From Diploptera punctata (taxonomy: Eukaryota; Arthropoda; Insecta; Blattodea; Blaberidae): 64,000 nt of DNA. The stretch spans positions 1-64,000 of the forward strand of contig JASPKZ010009743.1 in assembly GCA_030220185.1 (NCBI GenBank), in the 5' to 3' direction. Numbering within the stretch: position 1 is the stretch's first letter; every line of letters starts with the position of its first letter. Below, one piece after another: positions 22,690 to 32,930 of this stretch. The translations under genes were made by a program, and so were the position numbers. The notes below the pieces were generated by a model, which was given only the letters and a program-made list of their open reading frames with translations, did not search any database and was not told the origin of the DNA.

Positions 22690-22775
22690 AAGTTGCGCTT
22701 CAAGAATATCTACAAGTGTATTGCAAGAACATACCAGTACATTATAGACTATACAGAAAAGTGTTTGTGTTTTTT
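22690..22775. repeat. 85-bp direct repeat, second copy
   Basis: Partner of the repeat at 21991-22075, ending in GTGTTTGTGTTTTTTT as the first does. It could be the end of a duplicated block or two copies of an unknown short element. Confidence 0.8.
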
Positions 22776-23682
22776 TTAAACAAATGTTTATTTGAACTAT
22801 TACAGCAAATATTTTAAATTACAAATTTTAAAATTAAGTTAACATTTTTTATGTAAATTTCAATTGATCCTTACTTCTATCTCATTGACAATTTTGTATG
22901 TCTTTTAACACGTGCAAAAAATATATTAATATGAAGTGTTGGTAATTACTTACAGAACAAAACTGTAGAGTCTTTTAACAAAAACAATTAGCCCTAACCA
23001 TCAACTATTCAGTGATTTCGTGGTAGTAATCAAGGTAGGCATTTGTGTTAGGCTTAAATACATGTTTAAGCCTAAAAAGTCAAACAATTAGGATTCTTCT
23101 CACAGGCGAATGTTGGGCTAGCTGGTAGGCCAAGGGCATTATCAGTGTGTTCCACCTTGGAGATTATACATAATATGGTTTCTTTTCTAATGAACTATTA
23201 GATTTTCTAATCAAAATGTAAAGTTAGGTGATCTCATTATATAGCTAGGAAAGCCCTTGTGGTAATAGGAAGCTAGTAAATAAATGTGCAAATAGTCTTC
23301 ATATAAAATTACATATAAAATAATTGTGTTTATTGTTGGAATATTGAATCTATAACTATGTATGTGGATTAAGTTTCATTGAGAAAATTCTCTTCGTCTT
23401 GAATAATGAACACATAGCGACAAAAAGGAATGGGCCGATCTTGATCTCGAATATTTCAAGTTCTAACGCGCGATTCACACAAGTAAACTAATAACACTGT
23501 AGAGCTACAATATGTTTCCCTTCTTCCTTCAAGAGTATTCTTTCTAAACACAACAAGGAAGCTTAGCTTAGCTCATGCTTAGTGGCTTGATTCATATGCA
23601 AGAGGTTCAGCTTCGATTTCCGGTGAAGTAAGTTTTCTAATTGTTAAAATGTTTTTCTATTTTATTCCGTATGTCTATTCTT
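22776..23682. other. No clear feature
   Basis: AT-rich. At about 23566-23632 there is a weak tRNA-like pair (TAGCTTAGCTCA and GCTTCGATTTCCGG), too diverged for me to call. Confidence 0.4.
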
Positions 23683-23694
23683 AAAGAAAAAAGG

Positions 23695-23881
23695 TCCACC
23701 GCTGTGGTCTCGAGGTAGCGTGCTGTCTTGTCACGCAGCGGGCACGGGTTCGATCCCCGGTTGGGGCAGTTTATCTGGGTGAGGTATTTATCGGGGTATT
23801 TCCTCACCTGTAAGACGAATGTCAGAAAAACTTTAAGGCCCAAACGGTCCCCGAAATCATGTGGTCATCATCATCATCCTT

Positions 23882-23915
<34 letters not shown>

Positions 23916-24044
23916 TCCTTCACCGGTGTGGAAAGCAACGGGAAGCTACCACACATACAATTCCCTAGTAAAGCTGCAAGCATAGTATGAAAATGCTATG
24001 ATTGCAGTGAAGGACCTGCCTTCGGGCAGAATTACTATTGATGG
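23695..24044 (+). mobile_element. SINE-1 copy E with 12-bp target duplication
   Basis: Full-length forward copy with head TCCACCGCTGTGGTCTCGAG...GTCACGCAGCGGGCA and B box GGGTTCGATCCCCGG. The body, a long (CAT)n at about 23868-23918 and the terminal AATTACTATTGATGG follow. The exact duplication AAAGAAAAAAGG is at 23683-23694 and 24045-24056. Together with copy C it fixes the element boundaries. Confidence 0.95.
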
Positions 24045-24139
24045 AAAGAAAAAAGGTACTAACTATCTGGAAGTATTACCATATTTATTAAAAATATTAT
24101 TTAATCAAGGAGTTGGAGTTTACTTGATGAAAATCCATA

Positions 24140-24323
24140 TTTATTAATTAAATAAAAATAAAACGTAGTTTTATTTCATTTTCATATTTATTTTTTTAAT
24201 TTTTCATAATTTGTTAACATGTCTGAAGAAGGTACGGTGTACCGAAACAGCTGTCACTGAATTATATAATAAATATGAAAATGAAATAAAACTAAGTTTT
24301 ATTTTTATTTAATTGATTAATAT
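24140..24323. repeat. Inverted repeat enclosing a hammerhead-like motif
   Basis: The arms at about 24140-24193 and 24269-24323 are near reverse complements (AAATAAAAATAAAAC.TAGTTTTATTTCATTTTCATATTTAT type). The ~75-bp loop holds the ribozyme-like core at 24223-24255. The layout resembles the repeats that flank Penelope-like elements. No polymerase is adjacent. Confidence 0.8.
24223..24255 (+). ncRNA. Hammerhead-ribozyme-like motif (PLE type), candidate 1
   Basis: In order: CTGAAGA (24223-24229, fits the core CUGANGA), A, stem II GGTAC-GGT-GTACC (24231-24243), GAAA (24244-24247), a loopless self-complementary stem III CAG-CTG (24248-24253), and TC (24254-24255) as the UH cleavage dinucleotide. 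The bases just outside (GT before, AC after) can start stem I. Minimal hammerheads with such a short stem III, thought to act as dimers, are known from the flanking repeats of animal Penelope-like elements. Activity is not shown by sequence alone. Confidence 0.6.
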
Positions 24324-24461
24324 TATTATTTACTTATCTATTTATAAACAGGTTTGCAGTGTAACAAAATATCATCTTATACCCAAAGCTTTTTTAAAAT
24401 TTTTATCTTCTTTTTCTTGGGTATATTTTGAGTTAATTTTGATCCCCAGGTAATTACAACA

Positions 24462-24545
24462 TTTCTTCTTCTTCTTCTTCTTCCTTCCAAATATTAGGCC
24501 AAGGCCTGTTACGATCCTATAGAAAATTTTCCCTCCCCAGGAAAT
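24462..24545 (-). mobile_element. LINE-H 3' tail fragment
   Basis: The minus strand reads GGGAGGGAAAATTTTCTATA, GGATCGTAACAGGCCTTGGC, CTAATATTTGGAAGG then (GAA)n. It matches 28495-28575 closely. AGGCCTTGGCCT can form a terminal hairpin. No coding part is retained. Confidence 0.7.
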
Positions 24546-24641
24546 TCTCGTATAAGAAATTACAACATTTGATACATCTAATTATTATTATTGTTATTAT
24601 TACTATTATTATTTATATTATTATTATGGATGATGGATAAT

Positions 24642-24702
24642 ACTAATAATAATAATAGTAATAATAATAATAATATTAATAATAATAATAATAATAATTG
24701 CT
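24642..24702. repeat. (AAT)n microsatellite
   Basis: AAT runs directly upstream of LINE-B copy 1, which also ends in (AAT)n at 27919, so the LINE may have landed inside a microsatellite. Confidence 0.95.
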
Positions 24703-24969
24703 TAAATGATCCTGAGAGCTATGCCGGCGGTAGCATTGCTGCCGATAGGGATACCCATGCCGGACTGGTCGAAGGTGATAAGCCAGACGAAAAAAGTACC
24801 TTGGTCAAAAGAGTGATGATCTTTCACTGTAAAAATACAACCGTCAAGAAATGCGGATATGGGTTCAACTGGGGTAAAATTTTCCGGAGTTCAAATAGTC
24901 CCCCATTCGGTTCTTCGGGCGGGGACTACTTCAGGGAACCCATGCCAAAGGCTCAAACACAGGGAAATG

Positions 24970-25685
24970 TTCATAGGAACATGGAATGTTAGGACTTTAT
25001 ACAATAGCGGGGCACTAGAGATATTAACGCGGGAATTAGATAAATCGCCCTTGGATATAGTCGCTCTACAGGAAGTTAGGTGGCCAGGAGAAGGTAGTCA
25101 GGAATCAGGAAGCTTTGCATTATACTACGGGTGTGCAGAAAGACCTGTATTTGGAACGGTTTTTTTAGTCAGGATGAGGATCCTATCCGCTATCCGAGAT
25201 ATTAAGTTTGTTAGTGATAGGTTATCATACTTAATTCTAAAGGGTAAACGACATGATTTTATAATTGTAAATGTACATGCCCCACAGAAGATAAAGATGA
25301 CAAGATCAAGGATGAGTTCTATGAAGAATTAGAATGCTTATTTGATAGCCTTTCACGATATCATATGAAAATTGTCTTAGAAGATTTTAATGCAAAAGTG
25401 GGGTGGGAAGATATATTCAAACCAACAATAGGCAAATTCAGTCTTCATGAAGATAGTAACGACAATGGGATTAGATTACTCACCTTCGCTACATCAAAGA
25501 ATCTCATTGTTAAGAGCACAACATTTCAGCATAAGGATATTCATAAATACACCTGGACATCTCCAGATGGCGAAACTCGAAACCAGTTAGACCATGTATT
25601 AGTGGACAAACGCTGCCACAGTAGCATCATGTTAGAACAGTTAGAGGAACAGACTGCAATTCGGATCATCATCTGGTCAGAGTGA
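24970..25685 (+). pseudogene. LINE-B endonuclease domain (copy 1)
   Basis: Exonuclease-endonuclease-phosphatase fold of the kind often annotated in insects as craniofacial development protein 2-like. MFIGTWNVRTLY opens the domain, followed by LDIVALQEVRW with the metal-binding Glu (~25060). A frame break lies near 25320. The next block MKIVLEDFNAKVG has E where the family has GDFN. HKDIHKYTWTSPDGETRNQL and DHVLVDK follow. The final SDH motif is missing after a further break near 25660. It would nick target DNA to prime reverse transcription; this copy cannot. Confidence 0.82.
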
Positions 25686-25902
25686 AAATCAGACAACGGC
25701 TATCGCTTATGAGACGAACAAACACTAAATATGATTTTGTAAAATTTAAATTTAAAAAACATGCAAAATGATGAAATGCGGCAAGAATACCAAATCAAAA
25801 TTGCTAATAGATTTGAAGTACTGGAATCTTCAGATGACAATGTGGCAAACGAAGAGAAACTGATATAAATAAAGAATGGGAGGCTATAAGAGATACTATT
25901 AA

Positions 25903-27896
25903 ATTGTCAGCATCAGAAAGCATTGGTTGTTTAAAAAAGAGGCAAAACAAGAAATGGTTTGATGACGAATGTGCCGACATTGTAAAGAAAAGAAAGCTAT
26001 TAAAAATGAAATGGCTACACGAGCCAAATGAAGTAAATTTAGAGCAATTGGTTAGTATTAGACGGGAAACCACCAAGTTACTGAAGAGTAAAAAGAGGGA
26101 ATATTTGAGAGAGAAGATTAATGTTCTTGAAATGAACGCAAACAATAGGAACATTAGAGAATTATATCAGGGAATTAGTATAGAGAAGAAAGGGTTTCAG
26201 GCTAGAACAAACCTAATTCGGAATGAAAATGGGGATGTGATTGTAGATTCCAGGAGTATATTAAATAGATGGAAAAGTTACTTTAATAAGCTATTAAATG
26301 TACATGCAGAACAGGACATTGAGGAGGATAATTTACAGACAGTAGAAAAGCTAGTCGCAGAAGCAAGTGCATTAGAGGTTGAAATGGCGATTTAAAAAAT
26401 GAAGCTGTATAAATCATCAGGTTCAGATGATATCCCAGCACAACTGATAAAATCAGGGAGAGAAAAATTGATGGACAAGATACGCTGGTTGCTTAGTATG
26501 ATTTGGGAAAAAGAAGCTCTTCCAGATGAATGGAAGGAATCAATTATCGTACCAATTTATAAGAAAGGAGATAAAACTGATTGCAACATCTACAGGGGCA
26601 TCTCATTACTTTCAACTTCGTACAAAATTCTAACAAAAATATTAGTAAGCAGACTTACTCCCTATATTGATGACATCCTAGGAGATCATCAATGTGCATT
26701 TAGAAGAAACAGGTCTACAACAGATCAGATTTTTAGTATAAGACAGATTTTAGAAAAGAAATGGGAATATAATGGTACTGTACATCAACTATATGTAGAC
26801 TTCAAAAAAGCATATGATTCAATTAAGAGGGAGAAGTTATATAGTATCCTGCTGGAGTTCGGAATTCCTAAAAAGTTAGTTAGACTTATACGAATGTGTC
26901 TAAATGGCACAAAGAGTAGGGTGCGTGTAGGCAAACAGTTTTCGGACACTTTTGAAATCCAGAATGGGTTGAAGCAAGGAGATGCACTATCTCCTCTACT
27001 ATTTAATTTTGTACTAGAGCATGCCATTAAATCTTTAGAGAATGAGGAAGGCTTACAAACTCAATGGTATTAATAAGCTGTTAGTTTATGCTGAATGATG
27101 TAGTATTATTGGCCGATAGCGAGGAGATACTAAAGGACAACACGCACACACTATTGAGTAACACTAAGAAATTAGGACTGGAAGTAAATATCAATAAAAC
27201 TAAATATATGGTCACACGTAGAAATACATTATATAATGGAAATGGACAGCTAATGACAAATGAGGGTAATTTTGTGAAAGTGGCTGAATTCAAATACCTA
27301 GGAACAATAATCACAAATAGGAATGAGATGCACAAAGAAATTAAACATAGGCTCAATTCTGGAAATGCGTGCTATTATGCATTGCAGAGACTCTTGATGT
27401 CCCAACTCCTTTCAAAAAACGTTAAACTGAAAATATATAAAACTATTATTCTACCAGTTATATTATATGGGTGCGAAACATGGACTCTTACTTTAAGAGA
27501 GGAAAGGAGATTACAAGTATTTGAGAATAAAGTACTTACGAAAATTTTTGGACCAAAGAGAGAGATGAACAGACAGGTGAATGGAGAAGACTACATAACA
27601 ATGAACTACATGGTCTTTATAGGAAGCCAGATATAATAAGAACAGTTAAGTCTCGTAGACTGCGATGGGCAGGACATGTTGCACGTATGGGGAATGAAAG
27701 ACTTGCATGGAAGCTTCTTGTAGGAAAGCCAGAGGGAAAACGCCCAGTTGGTAGACCAAGAATGAGGTGGAAGAATAACATTAACTATGATTTGAGGGAA
27801 GTAGATTATACAGGGAATGATTGGAAAGCATTAGCTCAGGATAGGGATGTATGGAGAGCTTATGTCCGCGCGGCCATGAACCTACGGGTTCGATAG
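25903..27896 (+). pseudogene. LINE-B reverse transcriptase (copy 1)
   Basis: Linker (CLKKRQNKKWFDDECADIVK), then RT: SGSDDIPAQLIKSG, DCNIYRGISLLSTSYKI, CAFRRNRSTTDQIFSIRQ, palm A LYVDFKKAYDSI (~26790), NGLKQGDALSPLLFNFVLEH. One extra base at ~27092 turns the YADD box (TATGCTGATGAT in copy 2) into TATGCTGAATGAT and kills the frame. The thumb and C-terminus continue at 27088-27896 (FKYLGTIITN, LPVILYGCETWTL, RPVGRPRMRWKNNINYDLRE). There are stops at 26394 and 27071. It is a dead copy by three or more breaks. Confidence 0.87.
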
Positions 27897-27913
27897 TGCC
27901 AGTGAGTAAGTAA

Positions 27914-27918
<5 letters not shown>

Positions 27919-27949
<31 letters not shown>

Positions 27950-27967
27950 TTAATAATAATAATGATA
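27919..27967. repeat. (AAT)n microsatellite
   Basis: Follows the LINE-B tail and touches the next LINE-A fragment. Confidence 0.95.
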
Positions 27968-27969
27968 AT

Positions 27970-28386
27970 CTATTTATCTTTTTTACAGCTGCTGCCGTCT
28001 TCCCGTGCCAAACATCCAAAGCCTACGATCTTGGGCATCTTCAATGCTTAGCCCTCTTGCTTGCATTAATATCTTCATGTTTCCTTCCATGTTAACTCTG
28101 GTCTCCCTCTCTTCCTCCTTCTGGTCGAATGCCATTGATATAGTTGCTTTGGTCATCGCTCATCTTCCATTCTTAAAATATGTCGTAACCACTTTATATC
28201 CTTCTCCTCAGTTCTTTCGATTATGATTTCTTCTGCTTCCATTATATTTCTAATTTCCTTATTTGTGACATGTTCTAATTTTGACATTCTGGCACTTCTG
28301 CGTAAATAATACATTTTTAGAGCTATTAGTCTATTCTTTTAATACTTATTGAGTGTCCATACCTCACTTCCATACATTGCAACAGA
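27970..28386 (-). mobile_element. LINE-A 3' fragment
   Basis: Minus-strand copy of the LINE-A end. The plus strand shows TTTTTTACAGCTGCTGCCGT and the same block as at 9260. The coding C-terminus (RRSARxSKLEHVTNKEI.. side) runs to about 28385 (TATTGAGTGTCCATACCTCA). (AAT)n lies on both sides. Frameshifted throughout. Confidence 0.85.
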
Positions 28387-28397
28387 TAATAATAATA

Positions 28398-28450
<53 letters not shown>
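28387..28450. repeat. (AAT)n microsatellite
   Basis: AAT run between the LINE-A and LINE-H fragments. Confidence 0.95.
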
Positions 28451-28451
<1 letters not shown>

Positions 28452-28577
28452 GATCAAACTAATGACGACCAAAGCATGGATCACTGGGCCGTCCTATGAA
28501 ACGCTGGAGGGAAAATTTTCTATAGGATCGTAACAGGCCTTGGCCTAATACTTGGAAGGAAGAAGAAGAAGAAGATA
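28452..28577 (+). mobile_element. LINE-H 3' tail fragment
   Basis: Plus-strand partner of 24462-24545, about 40 bp longer at its 5' end (CATGGATCACTGGGCCGTCC). It ends AGGCCTTGGCCTAATACTTG then GAAGGAAGAAGAAGAAG. The terminal GGCC hairpin and (GAA)n tail are as in the other copy. Confidence 0.72.
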
Positions 28578-28640
28578 ATAATAATAATAATAATAATTAT
28601 TATTATTATTATTAATATTATTATTATTTTTATTACTGTC
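28578..28640. repeat. (AAT)n joined to (ATT)n
   Basis: The run switches from AAT to ATT at about 28596, giving a self-complementary microsatellite. Such a switch can form by fold-back slippage. Confidence 0.9.
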
Positions 28641-28964
28641 AATCATCTATGGGCTGCTATTATGCTGGATTTGACATGTATAAATCAAATATTTTAATTG
28701 AAGGGTGAAACGTTTTCCTCACTAATACGTAATAAGTAAATAAACTAATAAATATATGAAGCTATATTATATTTTATTACATAAATTCATAGCATTATTA
28801 TTAAATGTAGTACTACACCACACAATTAAATTTATACCGGTAGCTAAATGGTGTTACAGATTTTACGAAGGCAGGAATATTACTTAAGATAGTGTGGAGT
28901 GGACGTAGATTGTGGTAGAAATAAATGTTATAGGATATATTTTGCGAAAATACAAATGAATAAA

Positions 28965-29055
28965 AATATTGTGGGATGATTCGAACCCTGATTTTCACAT
29001 ATATTTCGTGTCGTTGTAAGTAGTTTAACAATCGACACTACTCGAACGCCGGATA
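28965..29055 (-). mobile_element. tRNA-like SINE head (candidate)
   Basis: The minus strand has AGTAGTGTCGATTGTTAAAC (A-box-like, about 29015-29040) and, some 45 bases later, CAGGGTTCGAATCATCCC (B-box-like, 28970-28990). The spacing fits a tRNA-derived head. The expected acceptor stem does not pair and no body shared with other copies in this window is visible. Confidence 0.4.
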
Positions 29056-29351
29056 CAAGTTGCCGTGTTTACTTTTGTACTATGAACGAGAGTTGAACTT
29101 AATTTAAAATGTCGCAATTTGAGTAATACTGCATTTGTCGAACACTTGTTAATATCTAGAAACACGTCTCCTTCAGTGTTCTTTAACTATTTAAGACGGT
29201 TAAAACCAAATAGAGCGTATTTAAAACATTTAACAATGCATTACCTCGTGAACCGCAGCTATGGCTTTTCGAGCATGCGCAGTGGGCCATAACAGGAACT
29301 CTGCTTTTTACAGCGGCTCATTATTTTTGTTCATCCTGCAGTAACTATAAA

Positions 29352-29354
29352 ATG

Positions 29355-29385
<31 letters not shown>

Positions 29386-29425
29386 TTATTTATTTATTTA
29401 TTTATTTATATTTATTTAAATTATT
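29352..29425. repeat. (TA)n and (TTTA)n microsatellite
   Basis: TA run followed by TTTA units. Confidence 0.95.
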
Positions 29426-30590
29426 AATTTTAATACAAGGCAATAAATGTATCATGTTATTTCATTTTTAAAAGCCAACAAACTTATCAAGAGAAGTTTG
29501 GTTACTAAACAGAGTTGACGTGCACGCATTCACATGCGAGTAGTTCAGAATATTGAACAATGCATGGGTTTTAGTTTGAATCTATTTTTGCTACATTCTT
29601 ATCAAATTAAGGTATTTATAAACTTTCATATTAACAATATTTAAAAACTTGTACTTAAATTGCTTTTTGGTTTCGGTTCTTAGAACGCATAAAAACAAAT
29701 AGCATATCATTACTCATTAGACCAGGCTCGTCAATTGGTGCCACCATATCATACCATTATCCAGATCCTCTTTGATATTTCGTAATGAAAATAACACAAA
29801 AATGTTACTTTGTAAACAATTTTGCATTTTTTATTTTTATTCAGAAAATTATTACAAAAAATTTGCCAATATTTTTGTTGTAATTGTAACATATTCAATT
29901 ACTTTGTAATAAATAGTGATTTTCCGTATTCACTATGTTCAGCTAAAAGTGAAATTGGTTTTTAATAATCACTTAGAAAATAGTTTAAATTATTTTAGTC
30001 AACTTACTAATTGATAAATTTTGAAAAAAAAGAAGAAAATAACACAGTTAAAGACATCTGAAAAGTTGGCAAAATTCTTGTAATTTTCTACTAAAGAGAG
30101 TAAGAATAAAACATGCGAAAATTGTTCCAAATATAACTTTGCTTGTGTTGAGCTTTCAATTTTATTTTTAAATGAATGGAAAGGGGAGGGTACTTTTCTT
30201 GCGATTGAGCCATCGTAACCCCGATTGGTCTACCGTAACCGTCTAAAGTAGTACCATGTAGTACCCAGGTCATCTTAAGATGTTGCAGCGGTATAAAATT
30301 GCTTCCATAATTTAACACAGAAAGGCCACTCTATTCGTTCTCTATGTGGACAATTGAGTAGCCTCCCCGAACAAGGTTGTAATACTGGTTGCTTTTAAAT
30401 TGATTTTTACGTGGAGTAAAGACCCACGTGTCATCAACAACTATTTCCTATGTAGTACTCAGCTCGGATAAAAAAATGAGAGTGACAACCTTGTCGATGG
30501 CAGCTGTTCAATTAGAGACGAACGTACAAATTTGTTGTAGGAATCAATACTAGTAATATTCATATCAAATTCCGTTGAGGTGAAGTCATT
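29426..30590. other. No recognisable feature
   Basis: AT-rich DNA. Short open frames without known motifs. Confidence 0.5.
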
Positions 30591-30675
30591 TTGTGAAAGT
30601 TAAAAATTAAATTGTACCTGTTGGTAGCTGCCAACGTCCTCAACTTTGTTAATATATTGTACATAAAATTAACTG

Positions 30676-30707
30676 GAGCGCTTTCGGAAGTTACCTTCCA
30701 TCTTCGC
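30676..30707 (-). ncRNA. Hammerhead-like core, decayed arm copy
   Basis: The minus strand reads GCGAAGA in place of CUGANGA, then GGAAG-GTAA-CTTCC, GAAA, GCGC and TC. Stem II, GAAA and the short stem III are intact; the first core box is not. It is the partner of the copy at 31039. Confidence 0.4.
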
Positions 30708-31038
30708 AAGTTGAGTTCCGTTACTTGTTGTTGTGTTGTGTACGGTGATGTATACTCCAACTGTTTGTAGCAGCAACTGACTTGTTTTTGACGATCTCGT
30801 ATAACGGGTTTGACTGGGGTGCGATCTCATTAAGAAGTGAGGTGTTGTTTGTTTCCTTTATAATTTCGAGGTCTTCAAATATATTTATATTTGAAACAAA
30901 CAACACCTCACTTCTTAACATGAACGCACCCCAGTCAAACCATTATACGACATCGTCAAAAACAAGCCAGTTGCTGCTACAAAGAGTTGGAGTATACATC
31001 ACCGTACACAACAACAACAAGTAACGAAACTCAACCTG

Positions 31039-31069
31039 CAGAAGATGGAAGGTAACTTCGAAAGCGCTC
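31039..31069 (+). ncRNA. Hammerhead-ribozyme-like motif (PLE type), candidate 2
   Basis: CAGAAGA (31039-31045, one base off CUGANGA), T, stem II GGAAG-GTAA-CTTC (31047-31059), GAAA (31060-31063), self-complementary GC-GC as stem III (31064-31067), TC (31068-31069). CTG before and CAG after can pair as stem I. The changed second base of the core probably weakens or removes activity. Confidence 0.45.
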
Positions 31070-31151
31070 CAGTTAATTTTATATACAATATATTAACAAA
31101 GTTGAAGACGACGGCACCTACCAACAGGTACAATTTAATTTTTAACTTTCA

Positions 31152-31925
31152 TCCTATTGTTGTAGGAAAACCAGAGAGAAAGGTACCTCTGTTACTGATT
31201 TTTGTTAGACCCATATGAAAGTTATGTTTCATGTAAGTTATTATTGTTTCAAAAGTAAAACTTTCCTGTACGTGAGCGACTAAATGACTGCTGTACAAAT
31301 TAGTTGTTGCCATGACAACGAAAACAAACGTGTCATACCAACGCAACTGTTTATTAAAAAAAAATATTTCATTCCTTAATTAAAAAAAAGAGCCTCGTGC
31401 ATCAAACTCCATTTCTGCGCAGATGAAATTTATGCTTACTCCATCAAGGGCAACATTTTGAACAGTACCTATGATCTATTTTGGAAGCAAACATGAATTA
31501 AGAGATTTTAATTTTCTGTATTTTTAAATCATGCCTCCTTTACTAAGTGTACTGTAATATAATAAAAAAGTTGTTTTTAATTGATTATTATCATACCTGG
31601 TGTTAACGTCTTTACTGTAAAATGAGGTATGAATAACGAATTTCATTTCCTTTACTATTTTCTCACTGTCAAGTCATACAATAGTGGATCTTAATTTTAT
31701 TTATTTATATAATTATTGGTTTCATTATGCCACTTGTTCATGCTTGTGCTACATTTCGCGTCATAAGACTTGGTGCGATATTCATACAGTATTATTTTAA
31801 CCTGAAGTAATGATTACGCTAATGCATAATAGCTTTGTTATCTCGTTCGTCTGAACCGTATGATTTTCACTTACTGTAGTTACCTAGTGTGCTATACAGT
31901 ATTCCTTTTTTTACACTAGTACAGG
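31152..31925. other. No recognisable feature
   Basis: AT-rich DNA without identifiable genes or element ends. Confidence 0.5.
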
Positions 31926-31929
31926 ATAT

Positions 31930-32318
31930 TTTCGGCCGCGGTGGACTAGTGGTTATGCTCCTTCCCTCTAGTACCCGGCCGGGGTCGATGGATTTTTTAG
32001 GACGGGAAAATCCAAGGAGCAAGTCCTCCGGGAGGAACTTAAAGCCGTGGGTCCCAAGTCTGAAGATTTTCAGGGTCGTAAAAAATCCTTAAGCCTGAAT
32101 GGAAAAGCCTCTAAGCAAAATTTACCGAATTTTCCCGTCCTAGTACTACCTTGGTTTCCTAGATGCTAGTATGAGGCGGGACGCTGACCACGGACCACTC
32201 AAAATGACATCTATACGAAAACAAGTCTAACTAAATTAGTATGGTTCAAATTATCCCCTATAGTGGGGAGCGCTCAAATCTCTGTTAAGGGAAAAACGGG
32301 CTTACAAGAAGAAGACGG
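31930..32318 (+). mobile_element. SINE-2 (tRNA-headed SINE candidate)
   Basis: The head GGCCGCGGTGGACTAGTGGT with TATGCTC carries a good A-box match (TGGACTAGTGG). CGGCCGGGGTCGATGG about 35 bases later is a weakened B box. A GC-richer body follows (GGACGGGAAAATCCAAGGAG, GAGGCGGGACGCTGACCACG), ending CTTACAAGAAGAAGACGGG, an (AAG)-type tail. Only one copy is present here, so boundaries are approximate. Confidence 0.6.
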
Positions 32319-32319
32319 G

Positions 32320-32930
32320 ATATTGTCATTTATTACTTCCGTGCATCACACAAATATAAATTCTACAAACATCTTACACAAGAACGAGAGAACATAAAGA
32401 AATAAAAGGTCAGCATGTCTGAGGATTGAATCTTGAATTTCACTTTCCGAAAGAACGATAATTCATACCAGTCACGTTACCATTGAGTTAATGGTCGCAG
32501 GAAGTGCACTATGTAACAGCTCATCAAAGAAATCTTCGAAATATTGTCAGTGGCGTACAGGCTCCTAACACATTTGATATTATGACATGCAAATTTGAAC
32601 TTATAGACTACAAGTTGCATATATAAAATAGTTTATATAAGACTCCTCTACTATACCTGATAGTTTTCCCGTCTTATTCATTGACACCCGTATAAAATAC
32701 AATGTACTACTCTTTCTCACAGATGGTGCACCGTATGATAAAAACAAGTGAAGCCATTTCTGTAAATTTTGTTAAAACGATTCAAGTCACATGTGTAGTT
32801 CATGCATATCACAGATTAATTGAATGTATTAAAATATTTTATCTCAATGTGGATAGCTTGTAGAAAATGGTAAAATATCTTTCTTAAATCATCACTGAAT
32901 ATTGATTTCAAGAGAAAAAAAAATCCTAAT
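32320..32930. other. No recognisable feature
   Basis: AT-rich flank of the minisatellite. No element ends seen. Confidence 0.5.

Larger units (their letters stand above)
24700..27918 (+). mobile_element. LINE-B copy 1 (RTE-like, nearly full length, broken)
   Basis: Begins about 40 bp into the family (TGCTTAAATGATCCTGAGAG; the CCCTCCATGG start seen at 57974 is missing). It runs through leader, apurinic-type endonuclease, reverse transcriptase and C-terminus to the diagnostic end CCTACGGGTTCGATAGTGCC AGTGAGTAAGTAAG at about 27918. The two longest parts are described separately. At ~3.2 kb it is the best guide to the family together with the copies at 50682 and 57974. Confidence 0.9.
30596..31151. 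repeat. Large inverted repeat with hammerhead-like cores
   Basis: The arms (about 30596-30856 and 30891-31151) are reverse complements over ~260 bp with scattered mismatches around a ~34-bp centre. The outer boundary is GAAAGTTAAAAATTAAATTG on the left and its complement on the right. Each arm holds a ribozyme-like core (see 31039 and 30672). An inverted pair of Penelope-type flanking repeats is the simplest reading. No polymerase is present. Confidence 0.85.

Noticed and set aside
23566..23632. tRNA-like boxes TAGCTTAGCTCA / GCTTCGATTTCC
   Set aside because: Spacing is right but both boxes are off consensus and no body or second copy is visible.
24591..24992. 133-codon ORF (poly-Leu/Asn start) as a gene
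   Set aside because: It is the translation of a microsatellite run into the LINE-B leader; the same leader frame recurs at 43470 and 57999 and is probably untranslated.
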